Origin: Petrosia ficiformis
Lineage: Eukaryota > Porifera > Demospongiae > Haplosclerida > Petrosiidae
Assembly: GCA_947044365.1 (NCBI GenBank)
Contig: OX345636.1
Span: forward strand, 60,391,537 to 60,455,536
Length of the DNA stretch: 64,000 bases
Reading direction: 5' to 3'
Part shown: one piece after another, positions 10,380-21,280 of the stretch
How the letters are laid out: each line of letters begins with the position of its first letter
Numbering within the stretch: position 1 is the stretch's first letter
Notes under the pieces: model-generated
Database searches by the model: none
The model's input: the letters and a program-made list of their open reading frames with translations, nothing else
Told to the model about the DNA's origin: nothing
Position numbers and translations under genes: made by a program

Positions 10380-10719
10380 ACTCATCTGATATCAAGGACA
10401 TGGCTATTTTGAGTAGAAGACCTGAACTTGCTGAGCTTGAAAATCACGTTAGAACTAATCAGTGGCATGCTGTCGGCCTCCAACTTCATCTTGAAGAAAA
10501 TGATTTGGTGGCAATTGAGCGAGAGTATCGTGGTGACATTGCTAGTTGCAGAAGATCCATGTTTGACCTTTGGCTGAAAACCTTCCCTGAAGCAAGTAGA
10601 AAACAACTCTTTGATTGTCTAAAATCAAAAGCTGTGGCTGAGATTCATATGGCTGAACAATATAGGGAATGTATTTGTCGTCAGTTATCTCAAAAACCAA
10701 CACATAGCTACTATCAAAG
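10380..10719 (+). CDS. Death-domain exon of the NTPase gene
   Basis: After the acceptor attatttag the phase joins (G+AC) to give DSSDIKDMAILSRRPELAEL and then a typical six-helix Death fold of about 90 residues. Recognisable are WHAVGLQLHLEENDLVAIE, CRRSMFDLWLKTFPEASRKQ and LFDCLKSKAVAEIHMAEQYR, matching the W-x2-LG/L-x8-I and WL pattern of the family. Death domains mediate homotypic assembly, so the protein likely couples GTPase switching to recruitment of signalling partners. The exon ends in phase 2 before gtatgc (10720). If spliced to the acceptor at 11037, the next codon completes Ser and is followed at once by TGA (11039-11041), giving a C-terminus YYQS; reading through the donor would end at 10739-10741 instead. 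Confidence 0.85.
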
Positions 10720-10933
10720 GTATGCATTGCAGTATAATTAATAATATTTTATACCTGTAAAATAATAACATACAATTTCATCATTTAATTGTTGTATATC
10801 AGAATTAATAAAAATATACCTGAGATTATACCCTGGAGATAATTGAGAAATAGTTTAGTGTTTTTTTGCAAATTGTCATAGTGTGCTTCCTGCATGACTA
10901 GTGATAAATGAATGTACATACACACACACACAC

Positions 10934-10973
<40 letters not shown>

Positions 10974-11807
10974 TTCTTATTTGTATACTGCATTGTCATA
11001 GATGTAATTATTATTTTGTACTAATTTCATATCATAGTTGAACCACTGCGACAAAGACAACAAACCAAAAAACACAGAAAGTAAGACCTTTATATATGAC
11101 ATGCATAACTATTATCCTTAAATGTTTAAATGTATTTTTAATTCTTGCGATTTAAGTACATTCATTTTATCCCACGATATTTTTTTTTCTAGACTACACA
11201 CCTCCTATACTAAACACTCTAGCAACATTAGAAAATCTGTCAACAGAAACATCACAACTTTCAATTATACCTTGTTTAATATTTATTTTTTATAATTAAT
11301 TTTTGTTTTTTTGTAGCATATATAATTAATCTGCTGAATGAACTAAATTTGAATTACTTAAATATCTCTTTTCATCTTGCATATTGTTTTCCATTGACTT
11401 TCTGAGTCTGGAATTACTAGAAGACTATTGCAGTATCATTATTTTCATAACTCAGAAAGCCAAATTTCATTAGTACTGCTGCAATTCACTGGGCCTTGGA
11501 TGTATGACACCCCAAGCTACAAGGGTATTTCTATTGTCCAAAATGCCCACATTTTGTTGAATGTGGTCTGGCTGAGCATCATTCAAGTGTCCAACCTTTG
11601 ATGTTACTTTAAAGGATGTTTTAGTGTATGCTAATAGTACACGGGTAGTTGGGTGTATGCTATGAAGATACAAAAGAAAACCGAGAGGTATTCGAACCAG
11701 ACACTGCAAACCAGACATTCATATACAGATCGACATTTTCTTCGATACGCGTCTGAGTAGTCTATGCTGTACTATATATTTTTACAGTGTATTGCAGCGC
11801 TTGAACA
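10720..11807. other. Terminal intron and 3' region, with (CA)n tract
   Basis: Positions 10918-10971 are a (CA)n run with one CG interruption. A candidate exon 11038-11081 (acceptor atcatag, donor gtaaga) would supply the stop for the Death-domain gene. Another possible exon follows ttctag at 11193 (YTPPILNTLATLENLSTETS), without clear phase support. I see nothing else. Confidence 0.45.
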
Positions 11808-11926
11808 TTGCGGGTTGCGATACACACGCAATACGCAATTGCAATCGACTGTAGTACAGTCGATTGTAGTTGCGTTTGAACATTGCGGATTGCGTGTATG
11901 GCAGGCACGCAATCCGCAATGTTCAA
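11808..11926. repeat. Foldback with perfect 21-bp stem and a 25-bp palindrome
   Basis: 11876-11896 is the exact reverse complement of 11906-11926 (loop of nine bases), and 11842-11866 (caatcgactgta-g-tacagtcgattg) is a perfect palindrome. A third copy of ttgaacattgcgg lies at about 11808. The segment is markedly more GC- and CpG-rich than its surroundings. Confidence 0.9.
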
Positions 11927-11998
11927 AGTATAAAGAGCCCGTATAACACAAAATACGGACACATTCGACAAACCCAGGTCCGCATAACTATGTTAATT

Positions 11999-12611
11999 AA
12001 AGTGGTACTAGGGAGTGGGCGGATGCGACTTCAATCTCTTTCAAAATACAATATAATACGAATAAAAAGTAATACCAACCTTCATATCTTCTAGTCACCT
12101 TTATAGTGTCCTGGAAGTGATAAAACGTATATAAAATTTCCATTTTTTCAATTTAGATAAGTACAATTACAAATCCACGAAAGCCACGCCCACCATACAT
12201 GGCGTGCGCTTGCACCAAGTACAATATATTTTGAGAAAACTTACGAAGCCGTTAACTGCAAATTCATTTTACTTTTATAGTTACAAGAGGCTGAAGAAAG
12301 CTGAATTCTGTAGCTTTTCAGTGAAACCATAAAATCTACCTTTCTAGGCACTATCAAACTCCGATCTTTCTAGAGAGCAACCCTGCCAGGGTTTCCCACC
12401 CACCGCCACCTCCACCTCCACCTCCACCTCCACCCGAAGGGTGTGTTTCTGAAAATAAACTATCAGTGAAAACATTAGGCCCAATAATTATACCCCCGGG
12501 TGGGTGTGGCTTCCAAAAGATACAGAATTGAACCAGATTGTATGCAGCAAGAAGCTGGCAAGACTAGAAACCGATTGGAGTTTCATCTACCCCTCCCCCT
12601 AGTACAACCTT
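11999..12611. mobile_element. TA-flanked MITE, copy 1
   Basis: Begins agtggtactagggagtgggc and ends agtacaacct, each next to TA. Its ends pair as inverted repeats of about 45 bp with gaps, and the whole 0.6 kb matches the element at 40282-40885 in the same orientation, including the central ccacgcccaccatacatggc. Near 12407-12434 it carries a (CCACCT)n expansion absent from copy 2. Non-coding; the TA flanks suggest mobilisation by a mariner-like or related transposase. Confidence 0.75.
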
Positions 12612-13041
12612 AATGTTTGTCTGCATATCTACAGCTAGCATCCAGGTCAGCGTACTCGTGCTAGACAGCACTGATATTTTTCTGTATACCAATGATTTTA
12701 CCATTGTTAACCCTTAGAGGACTGAGCATACTTTTCAAATTCTTCCCTTTTCCAACACTGGTGTCTCTGCTGCATATATTTTGGCCACCGTTCACTTTCT
12801 CTATCCCAACGTTTAACCATGACTCCTTTTCCAACATGGAGTACTACTTCTACCAATTTGTTTACTGGGACTCCAAAGTCCCCAAGCGCTTCGTAGGAAA
12901 CTTAATGTGGTCATTAACCCTTTGAGCACTTTATATCAGATATAGACCATCAGAAAATCTATTTCCTATTATTATTAGTCAAGATTGTATTCATGAGGGT
13001 ACCTCCAATGGGTTGATTCTTACGGTGACAAGATTTCACAT
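12612..13041. other. No recognised feature
   Basis: A 77-codon open frame (12692-12925, hydrophobic) has no recognised family and no splice context. Nothing else is apparent. Confidence 0.4.
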
Positions 13042-13330
13042 ATAAAAGTGAGTATGTCATGTGACCTGTGCACATACACATGTACATGTACATTTTAAGT
13101 GAGTACATGTATGTCATGTGACCTGTGTATATGTACCTGTACATGTACATTTTAAGTGAGTACATGTATGTCAAGGGACCTGTGTATATACATTACGTGT
13201 ACATGTACAGTTTAAGTGAGTATGTCATGTGACCTGTGTATGTACATTACATGTAAATGTACATGTACAGTTTAAGTGAGTATATAATGTGATCAGTGTG
13301 TATTGTACATACATACATGTACATGTATAG
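13042..13330 (+). repeat. Degenerate ~60-bp tandem repeat with acatgtac core
   Basis: Four to five copies of a unit containing gtgagtatgtcatgtgacct followed by tacatgtacat-type simple sequence. Confidence 0.75.
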
Positions 13331-13639
13331 ATGTACATGTACAATGTATGTCACTGTCACTCTAACTTCTTAAGTTATGTACATGTACATATTACATGTT
13401 GTGTAAATTTTAGTGTCAATACTAACATTGTTGTTCCTATACTGACATTTTGGGTACATACACATGTATATTACAAATTACAACACATAGTTTGGTAAAG
13501 AAGTGGCACACTGAAGAAGCTATTTAATCATTGCTTCATTATTGAGTTACAGTGTAATTATATACTAACTTTACATGTACTTATAAATAACGAATTCCAC
13601 AGTACAGACTTTATAAGTACATGTACATGTGTCTGTCTG

Positions 13640-13850
13640 TCTTCCTTCCTTTCTTTCTTTCATCTCAAGTGTTATCATGTAAATTGTAACTATATACATG
13701 AATATCTGTCCAATTTCAATAACCATTATATAACATTACAAATGTATTAATGTACATGATGTTATCGGAGATGAGAGAAAGAAAGAAAGAAAGAAAGAAA
13801 GACACCTAGGCAAATTCCCAATGGAAAAATGAAAATGAGAGTTGCCTCAG
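13640..13850. repeat. Polypurine/polypyrimidine hairpin, also inverted at 16240
   Basis: ccttcctttctttctttcatctc (13643 on, 5' arm) faces gagatgagagaaagaaagaa (13768 on). The right part, 13755-13850 (through gacacctaggcaaattcccaatgg), recurs in reverse orientation at 16240-16316, so exons 1 and 2 of the MGAT1-like gene are bracketed by inverted copies. Confidence 0.7.
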
Positions 13851-14129
13851 GTGGGATGTACATGTACATGTAATTATAAAACTCTATTAATAATCATAAT
13901 TATTCATTTTTGTCTTATATTATTAATTTCTTTTCTTATTTCATTAGCAACCTGACCAATCTGAGTTTCCATTGAAAGGAAAAGAAAGGAAAATGAAGGG
14001 TTATTGTAAAATAGCTCGTCATTATAAATGGGCTCTGGGTCAAGTATTTGATGTGTATGGATATAACTATGCTATTGTTGTTGAAGGTACACTGCATGTG
14101 TAAATACATGTACATGTATGCTATAAGTT

Positions 14130-14475
14130 TGACAGTAGTGAGTACTTTTAGTTACAGTACTAGGTAAGTAGCTATTCTCAACCAGTGTTTGCAGAACACT
14201 GTACATGACAGTAGTGAGTACTTTTAGTTACAGTACTAGGTAGGTAGCTATTCTCAACCAGTGTGTGCAGAACACTGTACATGACAGTAGTGAGTACTTT
14301 TAGTTACAGTACTAAGTAGGTAGCTATTCTCAACCAGTGTGTGCAGAACACTGTACATGACAGTAGTGAGTACTATTAGTTACAGTACTAGGTAGGTAGC
14401 TATTCTCAACCAGTGGGTGCAGAACACTGTACATGACAGTAGTGAGTACTATTAGTTACAGTTATGTGGTTATTC
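14130..14475 (+). repeat. 77-bp tandem repeat in MGAT1-like intron
   Basis: Four and a half copies of a unit starting gacagtagtgagtac and ending gcagaacactgtacat, spaced by 77 bp, more than 90% alike. It is followed by palindromic atgtatacatgta DNA to about 14640. Confidence 0.9.
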
Positions 14476-15332
14476 GCAAACCAGTGTACACTGTAGATGT
14501 ATACATATATGTATACAATCATTTATTATACATGTATACATCTACATGTATTATACATGTAAACATATAATATACATGTATACATGTATAATACATGTTT
14601 ACATGTATTATACATGTATACATGTATAATGCATGTACATGTATATCGCCATAACTAAAGATTGTTTTTGGCAATTCATCTTGTAATACCAATACAATTA
14701 GAACGAGTGCATCTCTCATTTAAATTGATCAATTAATGAATTCCAATTTACCTCTTGTGTACTGATTAAAGTATAGCTCTCATCATAGTATCTTATAAGT
14801 TAGGTAGTGTACAGTATGTGTGAAAGATTGAACATGTAATAAGGTGATATTTCAACTGTACTTCTCAGTAGTACCATTGTACTCCATCGTACTGTAATGT
14901 GTGAATTTGCTTTACCTGATACCATGCATAGTGCTAAGCATTTAATACTGTTTAGTACATTTGAATTACAGTGTACTTCACTCACAATGTATACTGTAGT
15001 CAATGGAAGTACAGTGATAGTATCTAAACTTAATGATTTTAATAAATATAATAATAATTAATTTAATTATAATTATGTCTCAGATGATTTGGAAGTGGCT
15101 CCAGACTTTTACTCATATTTTCAAGCTACGCGTCAACTTTTAGCAACTGATAAGAAGTTATGGTGTGTGTCAGCATGGAATGATAATGAAAAGAAGTATT
15201 TATTGATACAGATGACATTGGTAAGATAATATTACCTATTTTTAATAGGTATGGTACATGTACATGTATAGTATCATTTGATGAGTGCATGTACAGTGTA
15301 ATTATGAAATGTCTGTATGCATGTACATAATG

Positions 15333-15460
15333 TGTGTGTGTGTGTGTGTGTGTCACTGTATGTATGCATGTGCACGTGTGTGCATCTGTGTGTGTACATT
15401 ATGTTTGTGTCTGTGTGCCTCTATGTGTCTGTGTGTGTGTCTGTGTGTGTGTGGACATCA
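15333..15460 (+). repeat. Interrupted (TG)n microsatellite
   Basis: A pure (GT)n run at 15331-15352 and degenerate tgtgtctgtgtg sequence to about 15453. Confidence 0.85.
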
Positions 15461-15784
15461 ACACTGCTTCAGCTTGCTCATTCAGCTTTTCTTTAAGGTT
15501 CTGCTCTGGAGTGCTTTTATTAAAATACAATGTACAGTCTATGTAAGAACATATTTGTGTGCTATATTTGCTTAGTGCATATCACATGATATTGAGCCAA
15601 TCACTTTTTTGTATATTAGTCACCTGGTCATGTTTTAAACAACATTTAATGCATAATGGGCATTAACTACATGTACTAAATACACAGTTACATGTACGTA
15701 CCTGTGAAATGTAACTAGAATTGTCAACTGCTGGGCACTGAGTCTTTTGGAACATTCTTTACAGTATGTTAAACATTTTACTGT

Positions 15785-15900
15785 GGCACTGAGGTGGGCC
15801 AATGAAGGTCTCAATTAGATAATGCACTCGCTTTACTTGTGCATTATCTAATCTCGATCTTCATTAAGCCTGGCCCTCGGGCTATGTTAAAATGCTCAAT
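15785..15900. repeat. Foldback, ~27-bp stem
   Basis: attagataatgcac (about 15815-15828) pairs with gtgcattatctaat (about 15840-15853); the pairing extends outward imperfectly through aatgaaggtct / gatcttcatt and the termini share agcattctttа-like words on either side. Similar in style to the foldbacks at 17005 and 24256. Confidence 0.7.
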
Positions 15901-15989
15901 GTACCATAAAGAATGCTTTAAATATTACATAGTACATATAATTGTGCATGTATATCTGTAGTACATGTACATATATACATGCATCTATA

Positions 15990-16350
15990 GTACATATACA
16001 TGTATAATTATCTGTAGTACATGTACCTTTAATTATCTTTAGTACATGTACATGTATAATTATCTGTAGTACATGTACATGTATAATTATCTGTAGTACA
16101 TGTACATGTAATTATCTTTAGTACATGTACATGTATAATTATCTGTAGTACATGTACATGTATAATTATCTGTAGTACATGTACATGTAATTATCTTTAG
16201 TACATGTACATGTGTAATTATCTGTAGTACATGTACATGTACAACTCTCATTTTTCATTTTTCCATTGCCTCAGGTGTCTTTCTTTCTTTCTACATCTCT
16301 GATAACATCATGTACATGTATAATTACCTGTAGTACACGTACATGTACAT
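15990..16350 (+). repeat. ~27-bp tandem repeat
   Basis: About ten copies of a unit like gtacatgtacatgtataatt + atctgta, interrupted by the inverted copy of the 13755 segment at 16240-16316. Lies just upstream of MGAT1-like exon 3. Confidence 0.85.
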
Positions 16351-16610
16351 GTGTAATTATTTGTTGTATACACATGTTCTGTAGTACATTTACATGTATA
16401 AATAACTGTAGTAGATGTACATGTATATGACTTGTTTGCTTATACTGTATAAATGTTTTCAATGTAAGGCTAATAATGTAAACTTACATGTATAGTACAT
16501 GTATATGCACATAATTTAAATACAGTGTATCTTTTATAGTACTGCAGGTAAACTGTATAGAACAGACTTCTTTCCTGGACTAGGATGGATGTTGACAGTT
16601 AACCTATGAC

Positions 16611-16820
16611 ATGAGTTGAAGGATAAATGGCCAATAAGGTGAATTACATGTATATGTATGTACATGTACTTGCACGTACATGTATAAATATATACTGTGT
16701 AATGTTTATAATAATGGCCAATAAGATGAATTATACACATGTATATATACTGTGTAATTACGTGTATAATGTTTATAATTTATTATGAGTTGAAGGTTAA
16801 ATGGCCAATAAAGGGAATTA
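16611..16820 (+). repeat. Exon end and donor of MGAT1-like exon 3 copied within intron
   Basis: The 3' end of exon 3 with its donor (atgagttgaaggataaatgg + ccaataaggtgaatta) recurs at 16785-16820 with two or three changes and, shorter, at 16713-16733. In the copies the donor GT is lost (aagatg, aaaggg). Confidence 0.85.
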
Positions 16821-17004
16821 TTGCTGATCATGTGACCTGTGGCCAGTCAGAGTGCAGATATGATGCGTCACATGTTTGAACATTAAATCACTTATTATAC
16901 ACTTTTGCATGCAATAAGTTAGTTATTGTACACTTTGCTCACCTCTACTAACGAAGCTGCTCCAACAAGAGTGGTAGTTCACCAGATTGTCAATAAATCA
17001 CTTA

Positions 17005-17115
17005 TAACACATTTCACAGTGCATCGTGTGTTTTAATGTAGCACTTAGGTGGTCAATAAAGGTCTTGTTTATATTGACTCACGCTACATTAAAACACCTA
17101 ATCACAGTAAAATGC
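17005..17115. repeat. Foldback, interrupted stem
   Basis: gtgttttaatgtagc (about 17029) pairs with gctacattaaaacac (about 17082), with further pairing outward (cattttactgtg type). Loop about 35 bases. Confidence 0.75.
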
Positions 17116-17200
17116 GTTATAACTATTACATAAATATATGTTTATGTAACGAGCCTCATGATGAATAATCTAAAGTTTTTGATACATGTGTATGTTTTGA

Positions 17201-17410
17201 AGCATGGGCAAATTAACCCAACAATGGTTAGTGTGTGCACCATTGGGAACACATCTTGACTATTCTTGAGCCCATTAAGAAACAGTTAATGATGTTAGTG
17301 ACAATATAATAATAATTAACTGTGCCATCTGGCCCAAAGAGGGAACTGTGCAGTGTCAGCACTGCACAGTTCATAAAACTTCATACATACATGTAGTGTG
17401 CCATATGAGT
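17201..17410 (+). repeat. Dispersed repeat, second copy at 59629
   Basis: gcatgggcaaattaacccaa through ggaactgtgcagtg is repeated in the same orientation at 59629-59830 with moderate divergence. Confidence 0.7.
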
Positions 17411-17504
17411 TCATCAAAAGCAATGCTCCTGAATCTTGTGACTGAAAACTCACATGATATACATGTATGATACATGTATAATATACATTACATGTGTTAG
17501 TAAG

Positions 17505-18021
17505 TAGGGCTGAGCGATAATATCAATTTATAGATTATCATGATATTTTTACGATTATATCAAATTTTGTATTGCAATAATTACCCCATGTGTCTGTGAA
17601 TGCACAATTATGATTTTGATAGTTTTCTTGAAAGCATCTTTAACCTTAACAGTCACCACAGCTTTTCATAGATACAATGTGTCTAGATATAGCTTTTTCT
17701 GCAGTTAAAGCAAGGAATTGTTTCGTTTTGAGCCTGTGTTTAGTCGATAAATCACACACGGGCAATGCCCACTTTTCACTAGCAGATTAGCTTTCCAGCT
17801 TTCATCTCTCTGTGGACCTGGCTTTCACTCTCACTGGAACTGGAGACATCATTAAGCTTATAGATTAGTCCCATAAAAGTAAGCTAAAGACAGAAGGATG
17901 TGATTTTCGAGCGACTATGTGCACGTTAATTGCAATATAGTACACATACGTGACGTAAATTATCGCAATAATTTGGCAATTATCAAGGGTGATATGATAA
18001 ACCAATATCGCTCCGCCCTAT
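17505..18021. mobile_element. Candidate hAT-like MITE
   Basis: Left end TAGGGCTGAGCGATAATATC; right end, reverse-complemented, TAGGGCGGAGCGATATTGG. Subterminal AT-rich gata/tatc words resemble other MITEs here. I found no clear target duplication. Intronic in the MGAT1-like gene, just left of the full hAT element. Confidence 0.6.
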
Positions 18022-18160
18022 TTATTGTATGATTGAATTCCTTTATCATGTGACTGATATCTTATATGACGTGATAGAGTGTCGTTATTCTCATACAGTA
18101 TTTCATGTGATTGGTATCCGATAGATTACATGTATTATAGATATTCTATGTAGTTATTTG

Positions 18161-20393
18161 TAGGGATGGGCGATAACTCAAATTCACTGTTACGGTTATC
18201 ATCATATCTATTATCACAATAACCTTGATTACCTTGTTAATCAAAAATTCAAATCAAGACAAAACAAAATTTAAAATAATACACAAAAATGATATGTCCA
18301 GATAATTGTGTACATGTACAAGCATGAGAAATAATTATAATATGTAATTTATCACACTATATTTTTAGGCAGAAAAACTAGTTTGTCAACATTTTTGGGA
18401 AGAAGTCGAGAGCGTAAATGATCATTAATATAACCTGCTTTGCTAAAGATCCTTTCAGAGGGTACACTGGTGCCGCCACAGACACATAAATATTTCTTTG
18501 CTAACTGTGCTAAAATAGGAAATCGTCCTTGTTCAGTCTTCCACGACTCCAAAGGGTTTTGATCAATAGAGACCATAGGAAAGTCAAGGTAGAAAGCCAA
18601 CTCATTTTCTACTTTCTGTGTTGGTGTTATTGATGGCCCAGTATCAGTTACTTGTTCTGTGATAATCTTACTCATAATTGCAGCTAGTCCTTTTGCTTTT
18701 TTTGCAGGTGGAACATCATCAGTCTCGCAGCTCTCCTCTAGACTAATAGCCTTACCAGAAATATTATCAGATGTATCAAGCAGGAGAATGCATTCCTCAG
18801 TGACAGAAGAGATAATATTTTCCCTACTACTCCCTTCCTCAAAGTGACAATCCTTAAATCGTGGATCTAAAAATGTCGATATATCCATCACCATCTTAAC
18901 TCTAGCTGAAGTATTCCGTTTCATTAAATCTTCTATCAGTACTTTCTTCATCTGTTTTGCCAAGTTACTATCGTCACTAGAAGCTGTCATATCCTTCTGA
19001 ATATGCCTGATAATAGGACCTATTGCAGAAATGGTTACCTCTTTTTCACCCGATAAGGCATCTGTTAGAAAAGAAACAGGCTCTAGGACCCTGACAATAG
19101 TTTCTAAAACAGTGAACAAATCATCTGATTTTGTCTATCTGTGGCAAGTACAGCACAGATTGCTTGTTGCTGTTCAATAACTCGCTTTACCATGGAGTAT
19201 GTTGATCCCCACCTGGTAGCTACAGAAGCTATGATGAGTTTATGTTGTGGTAAGTCTAAGGACATTTGTTGCTCAGTGAGATCACATTTCTTTTTCCAGC
19301 TGCGATGGAATAGTTCAACTAGCCTACGGCACCTGGCAAGGGCAGACTTAACTCTAGCACAATCGAGAGCCTTATTGACTGCCAAGTCTAAATTATGGCC
19401 AAAGCAGCTAACTCTTATCCAATCAAGACTACGAAATGCAGCAACAATGTTCGAGCCATTATCTGTGGTAGAGGCAACAAGATATTCTGCAGAGAGCTCC
19501 CAGTTGTTAAGGACATCATTCAGTGCACTAGCAATGTTTTCACCAGTATGGTCTTCATACATATATAGGTGATGTGTTGAGGCAAAATGAGTTTAAATTC
19601 CAAGTTGAGTCTATAAAATGTACTGTAACAGTTAAGTAGGGAATAGTAGCTGGGCTGGTCCAAAAGCCAGTTGTAAAGGCAAAGTAACTACAGTTATTTA
19701 GTTTAGGACATACAACTGACTCCCTCACATGATTGTACAACTTTTGAATTTCATAATCAGTGAAATGCTTCCTAGATGGGAGCTGGTATCGAGGGTTAAG
19801 CTTAGAGATTAGATGACGGAAGCCTGGCCTTTCTACACTAGATATTGGCTGCATGTCTGTGGCCAAGTAAAAAGTGACTGCTGAGTTTAATTCTTTGGTA
19901 ATATTTGATTGTGAAGGATACTTCATACTACGCTCCTGTAGTTCATGCAAAGTTGGCTGGACAAATTTCCCCTTTGTGGAACATACCTTCTTTGCAACTT
20001 TAGGCCATGCTTCTGAATATTTATCTGGGTGGTGATCCCTCAAATGTGTGATTAAATTACTAGTATTCCCACCCTTTGCTGGTACGACTTTACCACAAAC
20101 CTTGCATACAGGCGAGCCACACTCCTTGACAATAGGACGCCCCTCAGAGTCTGCTTTCAGTCCGAAATAATTCCAGACCACACTGATGGTGTTAGGTTTC
20201 TTTACTAGAGTATCGCTTTGACAAGATCCACTATCCTCCATATTCAGTTAAACATGTGATGGAATAATTTTAGTGCGCATGTGCAAACGGCGGTTTATTC
20301 ACAATTAATTAATATTAAAGGTAAGGTTTGCCGTCACAAGATAGACCGCGGTTTTACCGTTATACCGTTATACCGTTATACCGCCCATCCCTA
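18161..20393 (-). mobile_element. hAT transposon, 2,233 bp, with TIRs and 8-bp TSD
   Basis: The ends are TAGGGATGGGCG and CGCCCATCCCTA, a perfect 12-bp inverted repeat. The octamer gttatttg lies directly outside both ends (18153-18160 and 20394-20401), the 8-bp target duplication of the hAT superfamily. The transposase is on the minus strand, so the element is antisense to the MGAT1-like gene whose intron it occupies. The insertion site is part of the acatgttat...gtagttattgg repeat that precedes exon 4. Right-terminal (ataccgtt)n copies are a possible subterminal binding array. Confidence 0.95.
18352..20241 (-). pseudogene. hAT transposase with BED zinc finger, two frameshifts
   Basis: Begins at 20241 with MEDSGSCQSDTLV and a BED finger (VWNYFGL, CKVCGK, NLITHLRDHHPDKY). 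Then come the DDE/RNase H-like core with STTDNGSNIVAAF, the helical CFGHNLDLAVNKAL segment and ATRWGSTYSMVKR, and the C-terminal dimerisation region (FPILAQLAKKYL, SVPSERIFSKAG, LRSRLLPKNVDKLVFLPKN). This order is that of ZBED-type hAT transposases, which bind the element ends in the nucleus and cut and paste it. The frame breaks by one base near 19556-19566, in a tatatatg stretch, and again near 19112-19126. Length without the breaks (about 625 residues) is normal. The copy is therefore probably inactive unless the breaks are sequence errors. Confidence 0.92.
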
Positions 20394-20408
20394 GTTATTT
20401 GTTTATAC

Positions 20409-20543
20409 AATGTACATGTTATTATGTACATGTACATGTAGTTATTGGATAATACATGTTATTATGTACATGTAGTTATTGGATAATACATGTTATTATG
20501 TACATGTAGTTATTGGTTTATACATGTTATTATGTACATGTAG
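20409..20543 (+). repeat. ~35-bp tandem repeat carrying decoy acceptors
   Basis: Four units of acatgttattatgtacatg + tagttattgg. The last unit runs into MGAT1-like exon 4, whose acceptor is its tag and whose first seven bases (ttattgg) are the unit's end; each upstream unit carries the same tag|ttattgg. Confidence 0.9.
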
Positions 20544-21280
20544 TTATTGGGATGATTGGACGAGACTAGAAGAACAAAGAAATGGAAGGTCAGATCTTGA
20601 TTACAATAGCCACACCCACTTTGTTATGTGGACTGAACTTGTTTTGTACTTAGCGATGTAAAATATCATTAATTGTACATACATGTATACATGTACATTA
20701 TACATGTACATATATGTATGTGTACATGTATGTACATTTGACACAATTTCAATACTTACATGTATCATTACTTACATGTACTTCTTGCCGTACAATATAG
20801 ATCTTGTATTAGACTAGAGATATCTCGTACACAAACATTTGGTAAAAAGGCTGTCAGTCATGGACAATACTTTGAACAGCACTTGAAATATATTGTGTTA
20901 AATGAGAAGCCATATGATTTCCTATCAGCTGATTTGTCATATCTACTAGAGGTATGTACATGTACATGTAGTGTGTGTGTGTGTATTGGTGTGTACATGT
21001 ATGTCCGTGCATGTACATGTATATGTAAAATAGTGTATCATGTACCAAGAACTAACATGTACCAAACAGTTCCTTGATGCCATGACTTGGTCTTAGGGCC
21101 CACTCTCCTTGATTGTTCATGTTGGTTTTAGGTTAAATTTTCATCGAGATTGATGCTGCCATTACCTACACACAGCATTACACACACACACACCAGACAT
21201 GGGGTCAATTACAATGCAATGTAATATATTAGTATTACTATTATCTATTACCATTACCCCATGTCTGACACACACACTAT

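Noticed and set aside
12692..12925. 77-codon hydrophobic frame
   Set aside because: No family, no splice context; composition fits chance.
15126..15575. Cys/Val-rich and His/Thr-rich frames
   Set aside because: Translations of (TG)n / (CA)n microsatellite.
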